Assembly: GCA_045603485.1 (NCBI GenBank) | Contig: JAZUMF010000017.1 | Location: 1 to 46,630 of the forward strand | Direction: 5' to 3' | DNA: 46,630 nucleotides | Source: RGIG5952 sp045603485 | GTDB lineage: Bacteria > Verrucomicrobiota > Kiritimatiellia > RFP12 > JAAYLN01 | Shown: positions 37,548 to 46,630 of the stretch, piece by piece | Position numbering within the stretch: position 1 is the first letter of the stretch | Layout of the letters: every line of letters begins with the position of its first letter | Made by a program: the position numbers and the translations under genes | Notes under the pieces: generated by a model | What the model saw: the letters and a program-made list of their open reading frames with translations, nothing else | Database searches by the model: none | Told to the model about the DNA's origin: nothing

Positions 37548-40500
37548 CTACAAGGCCGTGCCGTCATAGACCTTGCTGTCGCTTGCTGAGGTTAGCGTTA
37601 AAGAACGCTTAGCGATAGACCACTCTACACTCTTTGACCCGGCAAAGTTTCCGCTTGCAGTAATCGTCAATGTATAGGTTCCTGCGTCTGTCGCCTTATT
37701 GCCTGAAATGGTGTAATTCGGTATTGCTACGCCATCATACGAAAGCGCACTAACTGTCACAGTCTTTTCTGTGCCGTCATACTTGGCATTATCCCCTTCA
37801 AGCGTCACAGCCCATTTCGAGCCATCTGTTGCAGCAGAGGTTGTAACGGTGAGCGTACCGTTGGCAGTCGTTACATCGTAGTTACTAGCCTTGGTGTTAC
37901 CATTCAAGGTGTAGGTAAAGCTGTTATCGCTTGTGCCTACATCGGTCTGCGAACCGGTAAAGGTGTAAATTGCGCCCTCACCGTTTGCGAAGCCGTCGCC
38001 ACCCACAGTTACGCTTTCAGCCTTCAACGCCGTACCATCATAGACCTTACTATCGCTTGCCGAGGTGAGTGTTATTGCACGCTTGCCGATACTCCACTTA
38101 GCCGTCTTTGACCCTGCAAAGTTACCGTTTGCCGTAATCGTCAATGTGTAGCTTCCTGCGTCAGTTGCCTTATTGCTGGTTACGGTGTAATTCGGTATTG
38201 CTACGCCATCATACGAAAGCGCAGTAACTGTCACAGTCTTTTCTGTTCCGTCATACTTGGCATTATCACCTTCAAGTCTTATAGACCACTTTGATTCATC
38301 TGTTGCACCTGATGCCGTAACCGTCAATGTACCGTTGGCAGTCGTCACATCGTAGTTACCGGCTTTGGTATTTCTATTCAAGGTGTAGGTGAAGCCGTTC
38401 TCGCTTGTGCCGACATCCGTCTGCGAACCGGTGAAGGTGTAAGTTGCGCCTTCGCCATCTGCGAAGCCGTCGCCACCGACCGTAACGCTTTCAGCCTTCA
38501 AGGCCGCGCCGTCATATACCTTGCTGTCGCTTGCTGAGGTTAGCGTTACAGTGCGCTTTGCAATAGACCACTCTACACTCTTTGACCCTGCAAAGTTACC
38601 CGTTGCGCTAATCGTTAAGGTATAGCTTCCTGCGTCCGTTGCCTTATTGCCTGAAATGGTGTAATTCGTAATAGCAAAGCCATCATACGAAAGCGCAGAA
38701 ATAGCTACAGTCTTTTCTGTGCCATCATACTTGGCATTATCACCTTCAAGCGTTACAGCCCATTTCGAGCCATCTGTTGCAGCAGAGGTTGTAACGGTGA
38801 GCGTACCGTTTGCAGTTGTTATATCGTAGTTATCTGCCTTGGTGCTTGCATTAAGCCTATAGGCAAATGTATTTTCGCTTGTGCCGACATCCGTCTGCGA
38901 GCCGGTAAAGGTGTAAGTTGTGCCCTCACCGTTTGCGAAGCCGTCACCACCCACAGTTACGCTTTCACCCTTCAAGGCCGTGCCGTCATAGACCTTAGTC
39001 TCGCTTGCTGAGGTTAGCGTTACAGAACGCTTTGCAATCGACCAATCGGCAGTCTTTGTGCCGGTAAAGTTACCCGTGGCGGTAATCGTTAATGTGTAAG
39101 TTCCTGCGTCAGTTGCCTTATTGCCAGAGGCTGTGAAGGTTACAGGAAGACCCTTATAAGTTACACTACTTACGGCAATCTCCTGCTCTTTACCGTTGTA
39201 CTTGGGATTTGCGCCAAGAGTTATTACGGCGTCGGCCGAAATATCAGCCGCAGTAACTGTAAGTTTACCGTTGGCAGTCGTTACTTCATAGTTACCTGCC
39301 TTGGTGTTATTATTCAAGGCATAAGTAAAGCCGTTTTCGCTTGTGCCGACATCAATCTGCGAGCCGGTAAAGGTGTAAGTTGCGCCTTCGCCGTTTGCGA
39401 AGCCGTCACCACCAATAGTTACGCTTTCAGCCTTCAATGCCGTGCCGTCATAGACCTTGGTATCGCTTGCAGAGGTAAGCGTTACTGCGCGCTTAGCGAT
39501 AGACCACTCTACACTCTTTGACCCTGCAAAATTACCGTTTGCCGTAATCGTCAATGTGTAGCTTCCTGCATCTGTCGCCTTATTGCCAGAGGCTGTGAAG
39601 GTTACAGGAAGCCCCTTGTAAGTTACACTGTTTACGGCAATCTCCTGCTCCTTACCGTTGTACTTGGGATTTGCGCCAAGCGTTATTACGGCATCAGATG
39701 AAATATCAGCCGCAGCAATCTCTACCCAACCATCTGTCACATTGTATGTAACTGCAAAGTTACTATCATTATTGACAAAGTTAGCCTTGGTAAGTCCCAT
39801 AGTGGTTTTACCTGCATCAGTACGACTTACCTTGGATAAACCAGTAAATACCGTCGACTTAGCAATATCATAAAGTAAATCTTCCGATTCGATATCGTAT
39901 CCCTCAACACTCTTACTAGTGCCATCGTAAGTGTAGCTTTCAGTCTTACCCACGACTGAAACTGTTACAGGACGATTTGTCACGGAAATTATCGCTGCAT
40001 GTATAAATGGCTCAAAGTTGGCTGCACTTACGCGATACCAAATGATTCGTTCTCCGACATTTGTTACCATTGGAATAACTCCATGCCATGGTAGTTTAGG
40101 CTCTCCTAAACCACCATTTCCAGTACCGAATGTATCTGCAAACTCCAATACAATCTCGCTATTTGACATTGCAGTCTTAAATGCAGCAACTATCGCATTC
40201 GTATCTACTGTATGTCCTAATGAATCATACATTACTGTTGTATCAAACTTAGAGATTCCTCCGGATGGAATTGTACCCAAACCAGGCTCTTCATCGCCAC
40301 CAAGCCCCGCAGCGGTAACAATCAATGTACCGTTGGCAGTCGTTACATCGTAGTTGCCGGCCTTGGTGTTACCATTCAAGGTGTAGGTAAAGCTGTTATC
40401 GCTTGTGCCGACATTGGTCTGTGACCCGGTGAAGGTGTAAGTTGCACCTTCACCATCTGCAAAGCCGTCACCACCGACCGTAACGCTTTCAGCCTTCAAT

Positions 40501-43500
40501 GCCGTGCCGTCATAGACCTTGGTATCGCTTGCAGAGGTAAGCGTTACCACACGCTTACCGATTGACCACTGCGCCGTCTTACTACCGGTAAAGTTGCCTG
40601 TGCCAGCAATTGTCAAAGTATAGTCCCCTGCATCAGTTGCCTTATTGCCAGAGGCTGTAAAGGTAACAGGAAGCCCCTTGTAAGTTACACTACTTACGGC
40701 AATCTCCTGCTCTACGCCGCTATACTTGGGATTTGCGCCAAGCGTTATTACGGCGGCGGCCGAAATATCCGCCGCTGTAACTGTGAGCGTACCGTTGGCA
40801 GTCGTTATATCGTAGTTGCCAGCCTTGGTGTTATTATTCAAGGCGTAAGTAAAGCCGTTTTCGCTTGTGCCGACATCCGTCTGCGAGCCGGTAAAGGTGT
40901 AAGTTGCGCCTTCGCCGTTTGCAAAGCCGTCACCACCGACAGTTACGCTTTCAGCCTTCAAGGCTGTACCGTCATAGACCTTAGTCTCGGTTGCAGAGGT
41001 TAGCGTTACTGCACGCTTGCCGATAGACCACTGCGCCGTCTTTGACCCGGCAAAGTTACCGTTTGCCGTAATCGTTAAGGTGTAGCTTCCTGCGTCCGTT
41101 GCCTTATTGCCGGAGGCCGTATAAGTTACAGGAAGGCCCTTATAAGTTACACTGTTTACGGCAATCTCCTGCTCCTTACCGTTGTACTTGGGATTTGCGC
41201 CAAGAGTTATTACAGCGTCAGATGAAATATCAGCCGCAGTAACTGTAAGTTTACCGTTTGCAGTTGTTATATCGTAGTTCCCCGCCTTGGTGTTACCATT
41301 CAAGGCGCAAGTAAAGCCGTTCTCGCTTGTTCCGACATTGGTCTGCGAACCGGTGAAGCTGTAAGTTGCACCTTCGCCATCTGCAAAGCCGTCACCACCG
41401 ACCGTGACGCTTTCAGCCTTCAATGCCGTACCGTCATAGACCTTAGTCTCGCTTGCAGAGGTAAGCGTTACTGCGCGCTTGCCGATATTCCAATCCTTAC
41501 TGACAATTCCGGTATAATTTCCTTTACCCGTGAATTTCGCCATCGCAACTCCGGCGTCGACATTATTATTGTATGCGACCGAAATATCGTCAGCTGTAAT
41601 AATCGATGGTGAACCGTCAGTCAATGTAAAGGTTGGTTTCTTCTCTGTTCCATCATAGAGGCAATCCGATGCCTGTGTTACCAGTGTTACATTGTCGGCA
41701 GTCAATGTCTTTGGTGTGATACTAAAGACAACCTTGCCATAGTAAGGTTTGTAGTTTGGTGAAACAAACTTGAAGAAGACATCTAACTCACCTTGTGAGA
41801 CATTGGTCAGTGTTGGGGCTGCATCGCCATACGCGCTCTCATCACCGCTAACAAGGGCCCAAGTCAGTTTATAAGCCTCACTGAAAACAGGACTGAGCTG
41901 AACCTTTTGAGCCATACCGTTAAATACGCGCTTGCATGTCAATATGTCGCCGCCAAAGACGACTGACGCGTCAAGAGTCGCCGGTGTAATGCGAAGCCAA
42001 CCATATTCCTTTGTAATGATATAGTTGTCTGACTTTGTGCCGTTTATGAAGGTATAATCAAAGAGGTTTTCCATGCCTCCGACATCGGTTAGGGCTCCTG
42101 TGCAAGTTGCTGTATAGCCTTCTCCGTTGACGAATCCTAATGACCCATCCTTAACGAGGACTTCATCCTTCTTGAGGGGGCTTCCATCATATACCTTTTC
42201 TGCGGCTGAGGATATAAGCGTTACCGGGCGTGGTTTAATCGTTACGACTGCACTACCAGTATAAGACTCATAGTATTTCGCCGATATTGAATAGTAGACG
42301 GTATATGTACCGGCATCTCTGAACAACGGTGCTGCTTCGGATGTAATAGCATCCGATGATATGCCGTAACTTACCGTTACCGGAGATGTAAGCAATGTCG
42401 GAGGTGCAACTGTGATTGTGTGACCTTCGCCATCGTATGTGAACTCTCTCGAGAAGTTACTTCCATCAACAACCATCTTCGCCTTGGTAACAGAAAGCAT
42501 TCCCGGATACCAGACTAGTGTGTAATTTGACGACACATCGGTTGTTCCATTGCGGACTACCTTTACTGATGTAATGATATTTGAAACGATACCATTACCA
42601 AGATGTCCATCTTCTGGGGTTGTAATCACAGACTCTTCACTGAATGTAACTACCAGTTCATCTCCTGGCTGGAGCTTGTTGCCGTTTTCAACTGTATAGG
42701 TGTGTGAAGAATGCTCTGTTCCATCATAGACCCATGTTGCGTCGTTTGCGGTAACGGCGATTTCATCGGCACTTGCACGAATGGTTAATGAGCCATTATT
42801 GATGGCTATATCATAGTTTGAGGCTAATGTACCTTCCTTTGCTTCATAGTCGAAGGTAGAATCTATGCGTCCGCTATCAGTAATTGAAGCGAAGTTAGAG
42901 AAGATAAAACCTTCTCCATTGACAACTCCATCAACTTCAATTTCGCTGCCGTTAAAGGTAAGTGCTGTGCCATCGTATGGTTTGGCCTTTGTTGGCGATG
43001 TAAACTTGAGAGGACGCTTTGCTATGGCTACATTGAGTGTGCCTGTATAGCTATGATAATAATCAGCGTCTACTGTGAAGCCTACCGTATAATTTCCGGC
43101 ATTGACGAATTCGGGCGCGCTATCACTCCAAACTCCACTATCTCCAAGTGAATACTTAATTGTGGCTGGTTGCAACAATTCTGCACCGACTGCAACCTTT
43201 GATGCTATGCAATCATAGGTCTTTGAGATATCGCCTATTCCCGAGAGATTATCTGTCTGTATCGTTGCATTTGTGACTTGCAATGAGCCTTCATAGACAA
43301 ATAAGTTGTAGTTGCGGGTACGGTCGGCACCTGTTGCTCTATCGACAATCTTTACATACTCAAAGCGATTTGAGACAATGCCATTACTTGCTTCTCCCTC
43401 ATCAGGTGTAGTAATAACGGAATCGTCAGAAATCTTTGCTTGTAATTCATGATCTGACAGTAACTTATCGCCATTTATGACCGTCCATGACTTCAACGAA

Positions 43501-46160
43501 TGCTCGGTGCCGTCATAAGCCCATATTGCGGAGTCGGCAGTCACTGAAATTTGATCGCCGCCAACTGTAACCTTTAAGGTTTGGCCTCCAACGACTGTTA
43601 CATCGTAGTTTGACACCTTGGCAGTTGATGAATCTCGATAGCTAAAGGTTGCTGCAATCTCACCGACTTCGGTGATTGATGCCATATTGTAATATTCAAA
43701 GCATTCGCCGGGAGCATAGCCACTGCCGCTTGCTGTAATATCACTTCCCTTTACTTCAAGTGGGAAGCCGTCATAAGGCTTATCTTTGGAGGCTGCCATA
43801 AGTGTAATTGGGCGGTGAGTGATTGACCATTCAATTGGCTGTGGTGCAACCGGAGCTTCATAATTGAGTTCATCATACTCCAGCACAACACTTGCCGTAT
43901 ATGTTCCTGCATCTACTGCGCTGTTTCCTGTTAATTTAGCTGTGACACCGCTTGGAACGCCAGTAAGAGCAACGCCATGCTCTGCGCCGTCATACATCCA
44001 TGTCACTGCACCCATTGCGACATTCCATGCAATGCCTGTACCACCAGACTCTTGTCCGGGATATTTCGCCTTTGTAACTGCAAGCGTACCGTTGGCAGTC
44101 GTTACATCGTAGTTACTAGCCTTGGTGTTACCATTCAAGGTGTAGGTGAAACCGTTCTCGCTTGTGCCGACATCCGTCTGCGAGCCGGTAAAGGTGTAAG
44201 TTGCGCCTTCGCCATCTGCAAAGCCGTCACCACCAACCGTAACGCTTTCAGCCTTCAAGGCTGTACCGTCATAGACCTTGCTATCGCTTGCAGAGGTAAG
44301 CGTTACTGCACGCTTGCCGATAGACCACTTAGCCGTCTTTGACCCGGCAAAGTTACCGTTTGCCGTAATCGTCTATGTGTAGCTACCTGCGTCCGTTGCC
44401 TTATTGCCTGAGCCTGCGAATGTTACAGAAAGACCCTTGTAAGTTACACTGTTTACGGCAATCTCCTGCTCCTTACCGTTGTACTTGGGATTTGCGCCAA
44501 GAGTTATTACGGCGTCGGATGAAATATCAGCCGTTGTAACTGTAAGTTTACCGTTTGCAGTCGTTACATCATAGTTATCGGCTTTGGTATTTCCATTCAA
44601 GGTGTAGGCGAAGCCGTTCTCGCTTGTGCCGACATCCGTCTGCGAGCCGGTAAAGGTGTAAGTTGCGCCTTCGCCATCTGCAAAACCGTCACCACTGACC
44701 GTAACGCTTTCAGCCTTCAATGCCGTGCCATCATAGACCTTACTGTCGCTTGGGGAGGTTAGCGTTACAGTGCGCTTCGCAATATTCCACTTAGCCGTCT
44801 TTGCTCCTGCAAAGTTACCGTTTGCCGTAATCGTTAAGGTATAGCTTCCTGCGTCCGTTGCCTTATTACCGGAGGCAGTATAAGTTACAGGAAGGCCCTT
44901 ATAAGTTACACTACTTACGGCAATCTCCTGCTCCACGCCGCTATACTTGGGATTTGCGCCAAGCGTTATTACGGCGTCGGCCGAAATATCAGCCGCAGTA
45001 ACTGTAAGTTTACCGTTGGCAGTCGTCACATCGTAGTTCCCTGCCTTGGTGTTACTGTTCAAGGTGTAGGTGAAGCCGTTTTCGCTTGTGCCGACATTGG
45101 TCTGTGAGCCGGTGAAGGCGTAAGTTGCGCCCTCGCCGTTTGCAAAGCCGTCACCACCGACCGTAACGCTTTCTGCCTTCAATGCTGTGCCGTCATAGAC
45201 CTTAGTCTCGGTTGCAGAGGTTAGCGTTACTGCGCGCTTCGCAATACTCCACTTAGCCGTCTTTGACCCAGCAAAGTTACCGTTTGCCGTAATCGTTAAG
45301 GTGTAGCTTCCTGCGTCCGTCGCCTTATTGCCAGAGGCTGCGAATGTTACAGGAAGGCCCTTGTAAGTTACACTGTTTACGGCTATCTCCTGCTCTACGC
45401 CGCTATACTTGGGATTTGCGCCAAGCGTTATTACTGCGTCAGCTGATATATCAGCCGCAGCAACTGTAAGTTTGCCGTTAGCAGTCGTCACATCGTAGTT
45501 ACCTGCCTTAGTGTTATTATTCAAGGCGTAAGTAAAGCCATTCTCGCTTGTGCCGACATCGGTCTGTGAACCGGTGAAGGTGTAAGTTGCGCCTTCGCCA
45601 TCTGCAAAGCCGTCACCACCGACCGTGATACTTTCTGCCTTCAATGCTGTGCCGTCATAGACCTTGCTATCGCTTGCAGAGGTAAGCGTTACAGTGCGCT
45701 TTGCAATAGACCACTCTACACTCTTTGACCCGGCAAAGTTACCGTTTGCCATAATCGTCAAAGTATAGTCCCCTGCATCCGTCGCTTTATTGCCAGAGGC
45801 CGTATAAGTTATAGGAAGGCCCTTGTAAGTTACACTGCTTACGGCAATCTCCTGCTCCTTACCGCTATACTTGGGATTTGCGCCAAGCGTTATTACGGTG
45901 TCGGCCGAAATATCAGCCGCTGTAACTGTAAGTTTACCGTTGGCAGTCGTTACATCGTAGTTACCAGCCTTGGTGTTACCATTCAAGGTGTAGGTGAAGC
46001 CGTTTTCACTTGTTCCGACATTGGTCTGCGAGCCGGTAAATGTGTAGCTTGCGCCTTCGCCATCTGCAAAGCCGTCACCACCCACAGTTACGCTTTCACC
46101 CTTTAATGCCGTACCGTCATAGACCTTAGTTTCGGTTGCAGAGGTTAGCGTTACTGCGCG
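36890..46160 (-). repeat. Tandem 462-bp repeat array (YDG + MBG modules)
   Basis: The basic unit is 154 residues/462 bp: a YDG-type module (KVYDGTALKAESVTVGGDGF... NYDVTTANG) and an MBG-like module (ITLGANPKYNGKEQEIAV... ATDAGSYTLTI...WSI). By eye, about fourteen near-identical YDG modules and three diverged ones (KPYDGFPL, KPYDGTAL, KVYDGSPL, between about 41.5 and 44.1 kb) are present. DNA identity among the close copies is high, including silent positions. A second MBG variant has WAVTLEGDNAKYDGTEKTV. Confidence 0.85.
37548..44372 (-). CDS. Giant YDG/MBG-repeat surface protein, middle part
   Basis: About 2,274 codons between two in-frame amber codons (44375-44373 and 37550-37548), in the same frame as the parts on either side. 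It is composed of alternating YDG and MBG modules with a diverged central region (TETKVYDG-type copies, then KDKPYDGFPLEVKGSDI and KAKPYDGTALTFNGSEI) and one insert with KFDTTVMYDSLGHTVDTNAI. Such repeats form long extended stalks in bacterial surface adhesins. The upstream stop changes a conserved Leu codon (TTG to TAG) in AGSYT-L-TI; the downstream one changes a Lys codon (AAG to TAG) in GTAL-K-AESV. A TTG at 44258 is the first internal start candidate. Presumably this is the middle of one protein or of a decayed gene. Confidence 0.6.
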   Translation of the reverse strand, partial: TITANGNFAGSKTAKWSIGKRAVTLTSASDSKVYDGTALKAESVTVGGDGFADGEGATYTFTGSQTDVGTSENGFTYTLNGNTKASNYDVTTANGTLAVTKAKYPGQESGGTGIAWNVAMGAVTWMYDGAEHGVALTGVPSGVTAKLTGNSAVDAGTYTASVVLEYDELNYEAPVAPQPIEWSITHRPITLMAASKDKPYDGFPLEVKGSDITASGSGYAPGECFEYYNMASITEVGEIAATFSYRDSSTAKVSNYDVTVVGGQTLKVTVGGDQISVTADSAIWAYDGTEHSLKSWTVINGDKLLSDHELQAKISDDSVITTPDEGEASNGIVSNRFEYVKIVDRATGADRTRNYNLFVYEGSLQVTNATIQTDNLSGIGDISKTYDCIASKVAVGAELLQPATIKYSLGDSGVWSDSAPEFVNAGNYTVGFTVDADYYHSYTGTLNVAIAKRPLKFTSPTKAKPYDGTALTFNGSEIEVDGVVNGEGFIFSNFASITDSGRIDSTFDYEAKEGTLASNYDIAINNGSLTIRASADEIAVTANDATWVYDGTEHSSHTYTVENGNKLQPGDELVVTFSEESVITTPEDGHLGNGIVSNIITSVKVVRNGTTDVSSNYTLVWYPGMLSVTKAKMVVDGSNFSREFTYDGEGHTITVAPPTLLTSPVTVSYGISSDAITSEAAPLFRDAGTYTVYYSISAKYYESYTGSAVVTIKPRPVTLISSAAEKVYDGSPLKKDEVLVKDGSLGFVNGEGYTATCTGALTDVGGMENLFDYTFINGTKSDNYIITKEYGWLRITPATLDASVVFGGDILTCKRVFNGMAQKVQLSPVFSEAYKLTWALVSGDESAYGDAAPTLTNVSQGELDVFFKFVSPNYKPYYGKVVFSITPKTLTADNVTLVTQASDCLYDGTEKKPTFTLTDGSPSIITADDISVAYNNNVDAGVAMAKFTGKGNYTGIVSKDWNIGKRAVTLTSASETKVYDGTALKAESVTVGGDGFADGEGATYSFTGSQTNVGTSENGFTCALNGNTKAGNYDITTANGKLTVTAADISSDAVITLGANPKYNGKEQEIAVNSVTYKGLPVTYTASGNKATDAGSYTLTITANGNFAGSKTAQWSIGKRAVTLTSATETKVYDGTALKAESVTVGGDGFANGEGATYTFTGSQTDVGTSENGFTYALNNNTKAGNYDITTANGTLTVTAADISAAAVITLGANPKYSGVEQEIAVSSVTYKGLPVTFTASGNKATDAGDYTLTIAGTGNFTGSKTAQWSIGKRVVTLTSASDTKVYDGTALKAESVTVGGDGFADGEGATYTFTGSQTNVGTSDNSFTYTLNGNTKAGNYDVTTANGTLIVTAAGLGGDEEPGLGTIPSGGISKFDTTVMYDSLGHTVDTNAIVAAFKTAMSNSEIVLEFADTFGTGNGGLGEPKLPWHGVIPMVTNVGERIIWYRVSAANFEPFIHAAIISVTNRPVTVSVVGKTESYTYDGTSKSVEGYDIESEDLLYDIAKSTVFTGLSKVSRTDAGKTTMGLTKANFVNNDSNFAVTYNVTDGWVEIAAADISSDAVITLGANPKYNGKEQEIAVNSVTYKGLPVTFTASGNKATDAGSYTLTITANGNFAGSKSVEWSIAKRAVTLTSASDTKVYDGTALKAESVTIGGDGFANGEGATYTFTGSQIDVGTSENGFTYALNNNTKAGNYEVTTANGKLTVTAADISADAVITLGANPKYNGKEQEIAVSSVTYKGLPVTFTASGNKATDAGTYTLTITATGNFTGTKTADWSIAKRSVTLTSASETKVYDGTALKGESVTVGGDGFANGEGTTYTFTGSQTDVGTSENTFAYRLNASTKADNYDITTANGTLTVTTSAATDGSKWAVTLEGDNAKYDGTEKTVAISALSYDGFAITNYTISGNKATDAGSYTLTISATGNFAGSKSVEWSIAKRTVTLTSASDSKVYDGAALKAESVTVGGDGFADGEGATYTFTGSQTDVGTSENGFTYTLNRNTKAGNYDVTTANGTLTVTASGATDESKWSIRLEGDNAKYDGTEKTVTVTALSYDGVAIPNYTVTSNKATDAGSYTLTITANGNFAGSKTAKWSIGKRAITLTSASDSKVYDGTALKAESVTVGGDGFANGEGAIYTFTGSQTDVGTSDNSFTYTLNGNTKASNYDVTTANGTLTVTTSAATDGSKWAVTLEGDNAKYDGTEKTVTVSALSYDGVAIPNYTISGNKATDAGTYTLTITASGNFAGSKSVEWSIAKRSLTLTSASDSKVYDGTAL

Positions 46161-46628
46161 CTTCGCAATGTTAATCGTAGCTGAATTAGTCTTAGTGATA
46201 TACCCTGGCGCTGAAATTTCACACCAAACCGTCTTAGTACCAACATCTGTTAATGTTGGCATCTCTAATGAAAACTCGCCATTCTCACTGGTTGAATACT
46301 TTATAACAGCACCATCAATCTTATCCGAAACCGATGCGGTAATGCCATGGCTTAATCCATCATACTTGCCAGTATAACCGTCAATTGAAACATCTCCATC
46401 AGGAAACTCAACGCTCAAACCTGCGACCACAAATGTTGCCGTCTCAACCTTGCCGGCAATGCCTTTCGTGTATGTCGTATGAGTTAGCTTATATGTGCCA
46501 TTTTTTGTAACACGCCACTCCATGTCTCCCTCGCCGGTCAAATCCTCGGCAATTGTGACACCATCCTGAGCAATCGTCACAGTCGAATTCTCATCACCAT
46601 CCCATGTAGAGCCAAAGGTTAATGTCTC
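44373..46628 (-). CDS. Giant YDG/MBG-repeat surface protein, N-terminal side (runs off the edge)
   Basis: The frame is open to the right end of the window, so the true start and any signal peptide are outside. The first visible residues (TLTFGSTWDGDENSTVTIAQ, YKLTHTTYTKGI) form a unique beta-rich segment. A bacterial Ig-like segment follows (VSIDGYTGKYDGLSHGITAS... CEISAPGYITKTNSATI), and then the first four 462-bp units begin. The part ends at TAG 44375-44373 in the middle of a repeat (NKATDAGSYT-stop), where every other copy has Leu. Without suppression, this would release a truncated protein carrying only about four units. Confidence 0.6.
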   Translation of the reverse strand, partial: ETLTFGSTWDGDENSTVTIAQDGVTIAEDLTGEGDMEWRVTKNGTYKLTHTTYTKGIAGKVETATFVVAGLSVEFPDGDVSIDGYTGKYDGLSHGITASVSDKIDGAVIKYSTSENGEFSLEMPTLTDVGTKTVWCEISAPGYITKTNSATINIAKRAVTLTSATETKVYDGTALKGESVTVGGDGFADGEGASYTFTGSQTNVGTSENGFTYTLNGNTKAGNYDVTTANGKLTVTAADISADTVITLGANPKYSGKEQEIAVSSVTYKGLPITYTASGNKATDAGDYTLTIMANGNFAGSKSVEWSIAKRTVTLTSASDSKVYDGTALKAESITVGGDGFADGEGATYTFTGSQTDVGTSENGFTYALNNNTKAGNYDVTTANGKLTVAAADISADAVITLGANPKYSGVEQEIAVNSVTYKGLPVTFAASGNKATDAGSYTLTITANGNFAGSKTAKWSIAKRAVTLTSATETKVYDGTALKAESVTVGGDGFANGEGATYAFTGSQTNVGTSENGFTYTLNSNTKAGNYDVTTANGKLTVTAADISADAVITLGANPKYSGVEQEIAVSSVTYKGLPVTYTASGNKATDAGSYTLTITANGNFAGAKTAKWNIAKRTVTLTSPSDSKVYDGTALKAESVTVSGDGFADGEGATYTFTGSQTDVGTSENGFAYTLNGNTKADNYDVTTANGKLTVTTADISSDAVITLGANPKYNGKEQEIAVNSVTYKGLSVTFAGSGNKATDAGSYT

Positions 46629-46630
46629 TA

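Noticed and set aside
37548..44375. Amber codon reassignment
   Set aside because: TAG is the natural stop of the AGCS symporter (23412-23414) and of the PlsC-like gene (31408-31410), and the two internal TAGs replace different amino acids (Lys and Leu).
36890..46160. CRISPR-like or satellite repeat array
   Set aside because: The period is 462 bp, in one reading frame, and encodes recognisable YDG/MBG protein modules; there are no short repeats with unique spacers.

Overview
The window looks like the chromosome of a Gram-negative, probably anaerobic bacterium of the PVC group; a gut or rumen Kiritimatiellota/Lentisphaerota-type lineage is my best guess. This is inferred from gene content and was not tested by any search. 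Support comes from a lipid A-type acyltransferase, several signal-peptide beta-barrel proteins, pyruvate phosphate dikinase, Na+/alanine and formate/oxalate-family transporters, a very large YDG/MBG-repeat surface protein, and 'text-like' repetitive intergenic DNA.

Layout. Positions 1-2.2 kb are accessory and decayed: an interspersed repeat, a pair of GC-rich inverted hairpins, a frameshifted kinase-like gene of the phage polyvalent-protein type, and a minus-strand DUF3990/DUF3791 trio whose DUF3990 member has lost its middle. 2.3-6.4 kb holds a DMT-type permease (+) facing a minus-strand unit of barrel protein, thioredoxin-like protein and uvrB. 6.5-17.1 kb is one long plus-strand run: glnS, dnaX, ybaB, recR, a lipid A-type acyltransferase, then a tightly overlapping set of MotA/ExbB-like channel with a long coiled-coil tail, ExbD/MotB-like partner without the membrane Asp, and a 693-residue exported protein, closed by a chrA-like transporter. 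This set is the best candidate for an undescribed system. 17.4-23.4 kb holds ppdK, a secreted LRR-like protein and an AGCS symporter, with repeats between them. 23.4-24.2 kb carries two His-rich frames in opposite orientation.

24.2-33.6 kb has tandem paralogous esterases, an RpiB-GlyA fusion, dus, and then a ZTP (pfl) riboswitch leading into an OFA-family MFS transporter, acyltransferase, hisI, a GspG-like protein and hemW. One-carbon and ribose/purine themes recur here: SHMT, ribose-5-phosphate isomerase, ZTP sensing, a possible formate transporter, and a step of the histidine pathway, which releases ZMP (AICAR).

33.6-34.3 kb is repetitive intergenic DNA. From 34.3 kb to the right edge lie, on the minus strand, a 462-residue outer-membrane barrel and, upstream of it, a single reading frame of more than 3,600 codons built from 462-bp YDG+MBG repeats. 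Two amber stops interrupt that frame, and it runs off the right edge. No rRNA, tRNA, CRISPR array, intact transposase or prophage was seen.
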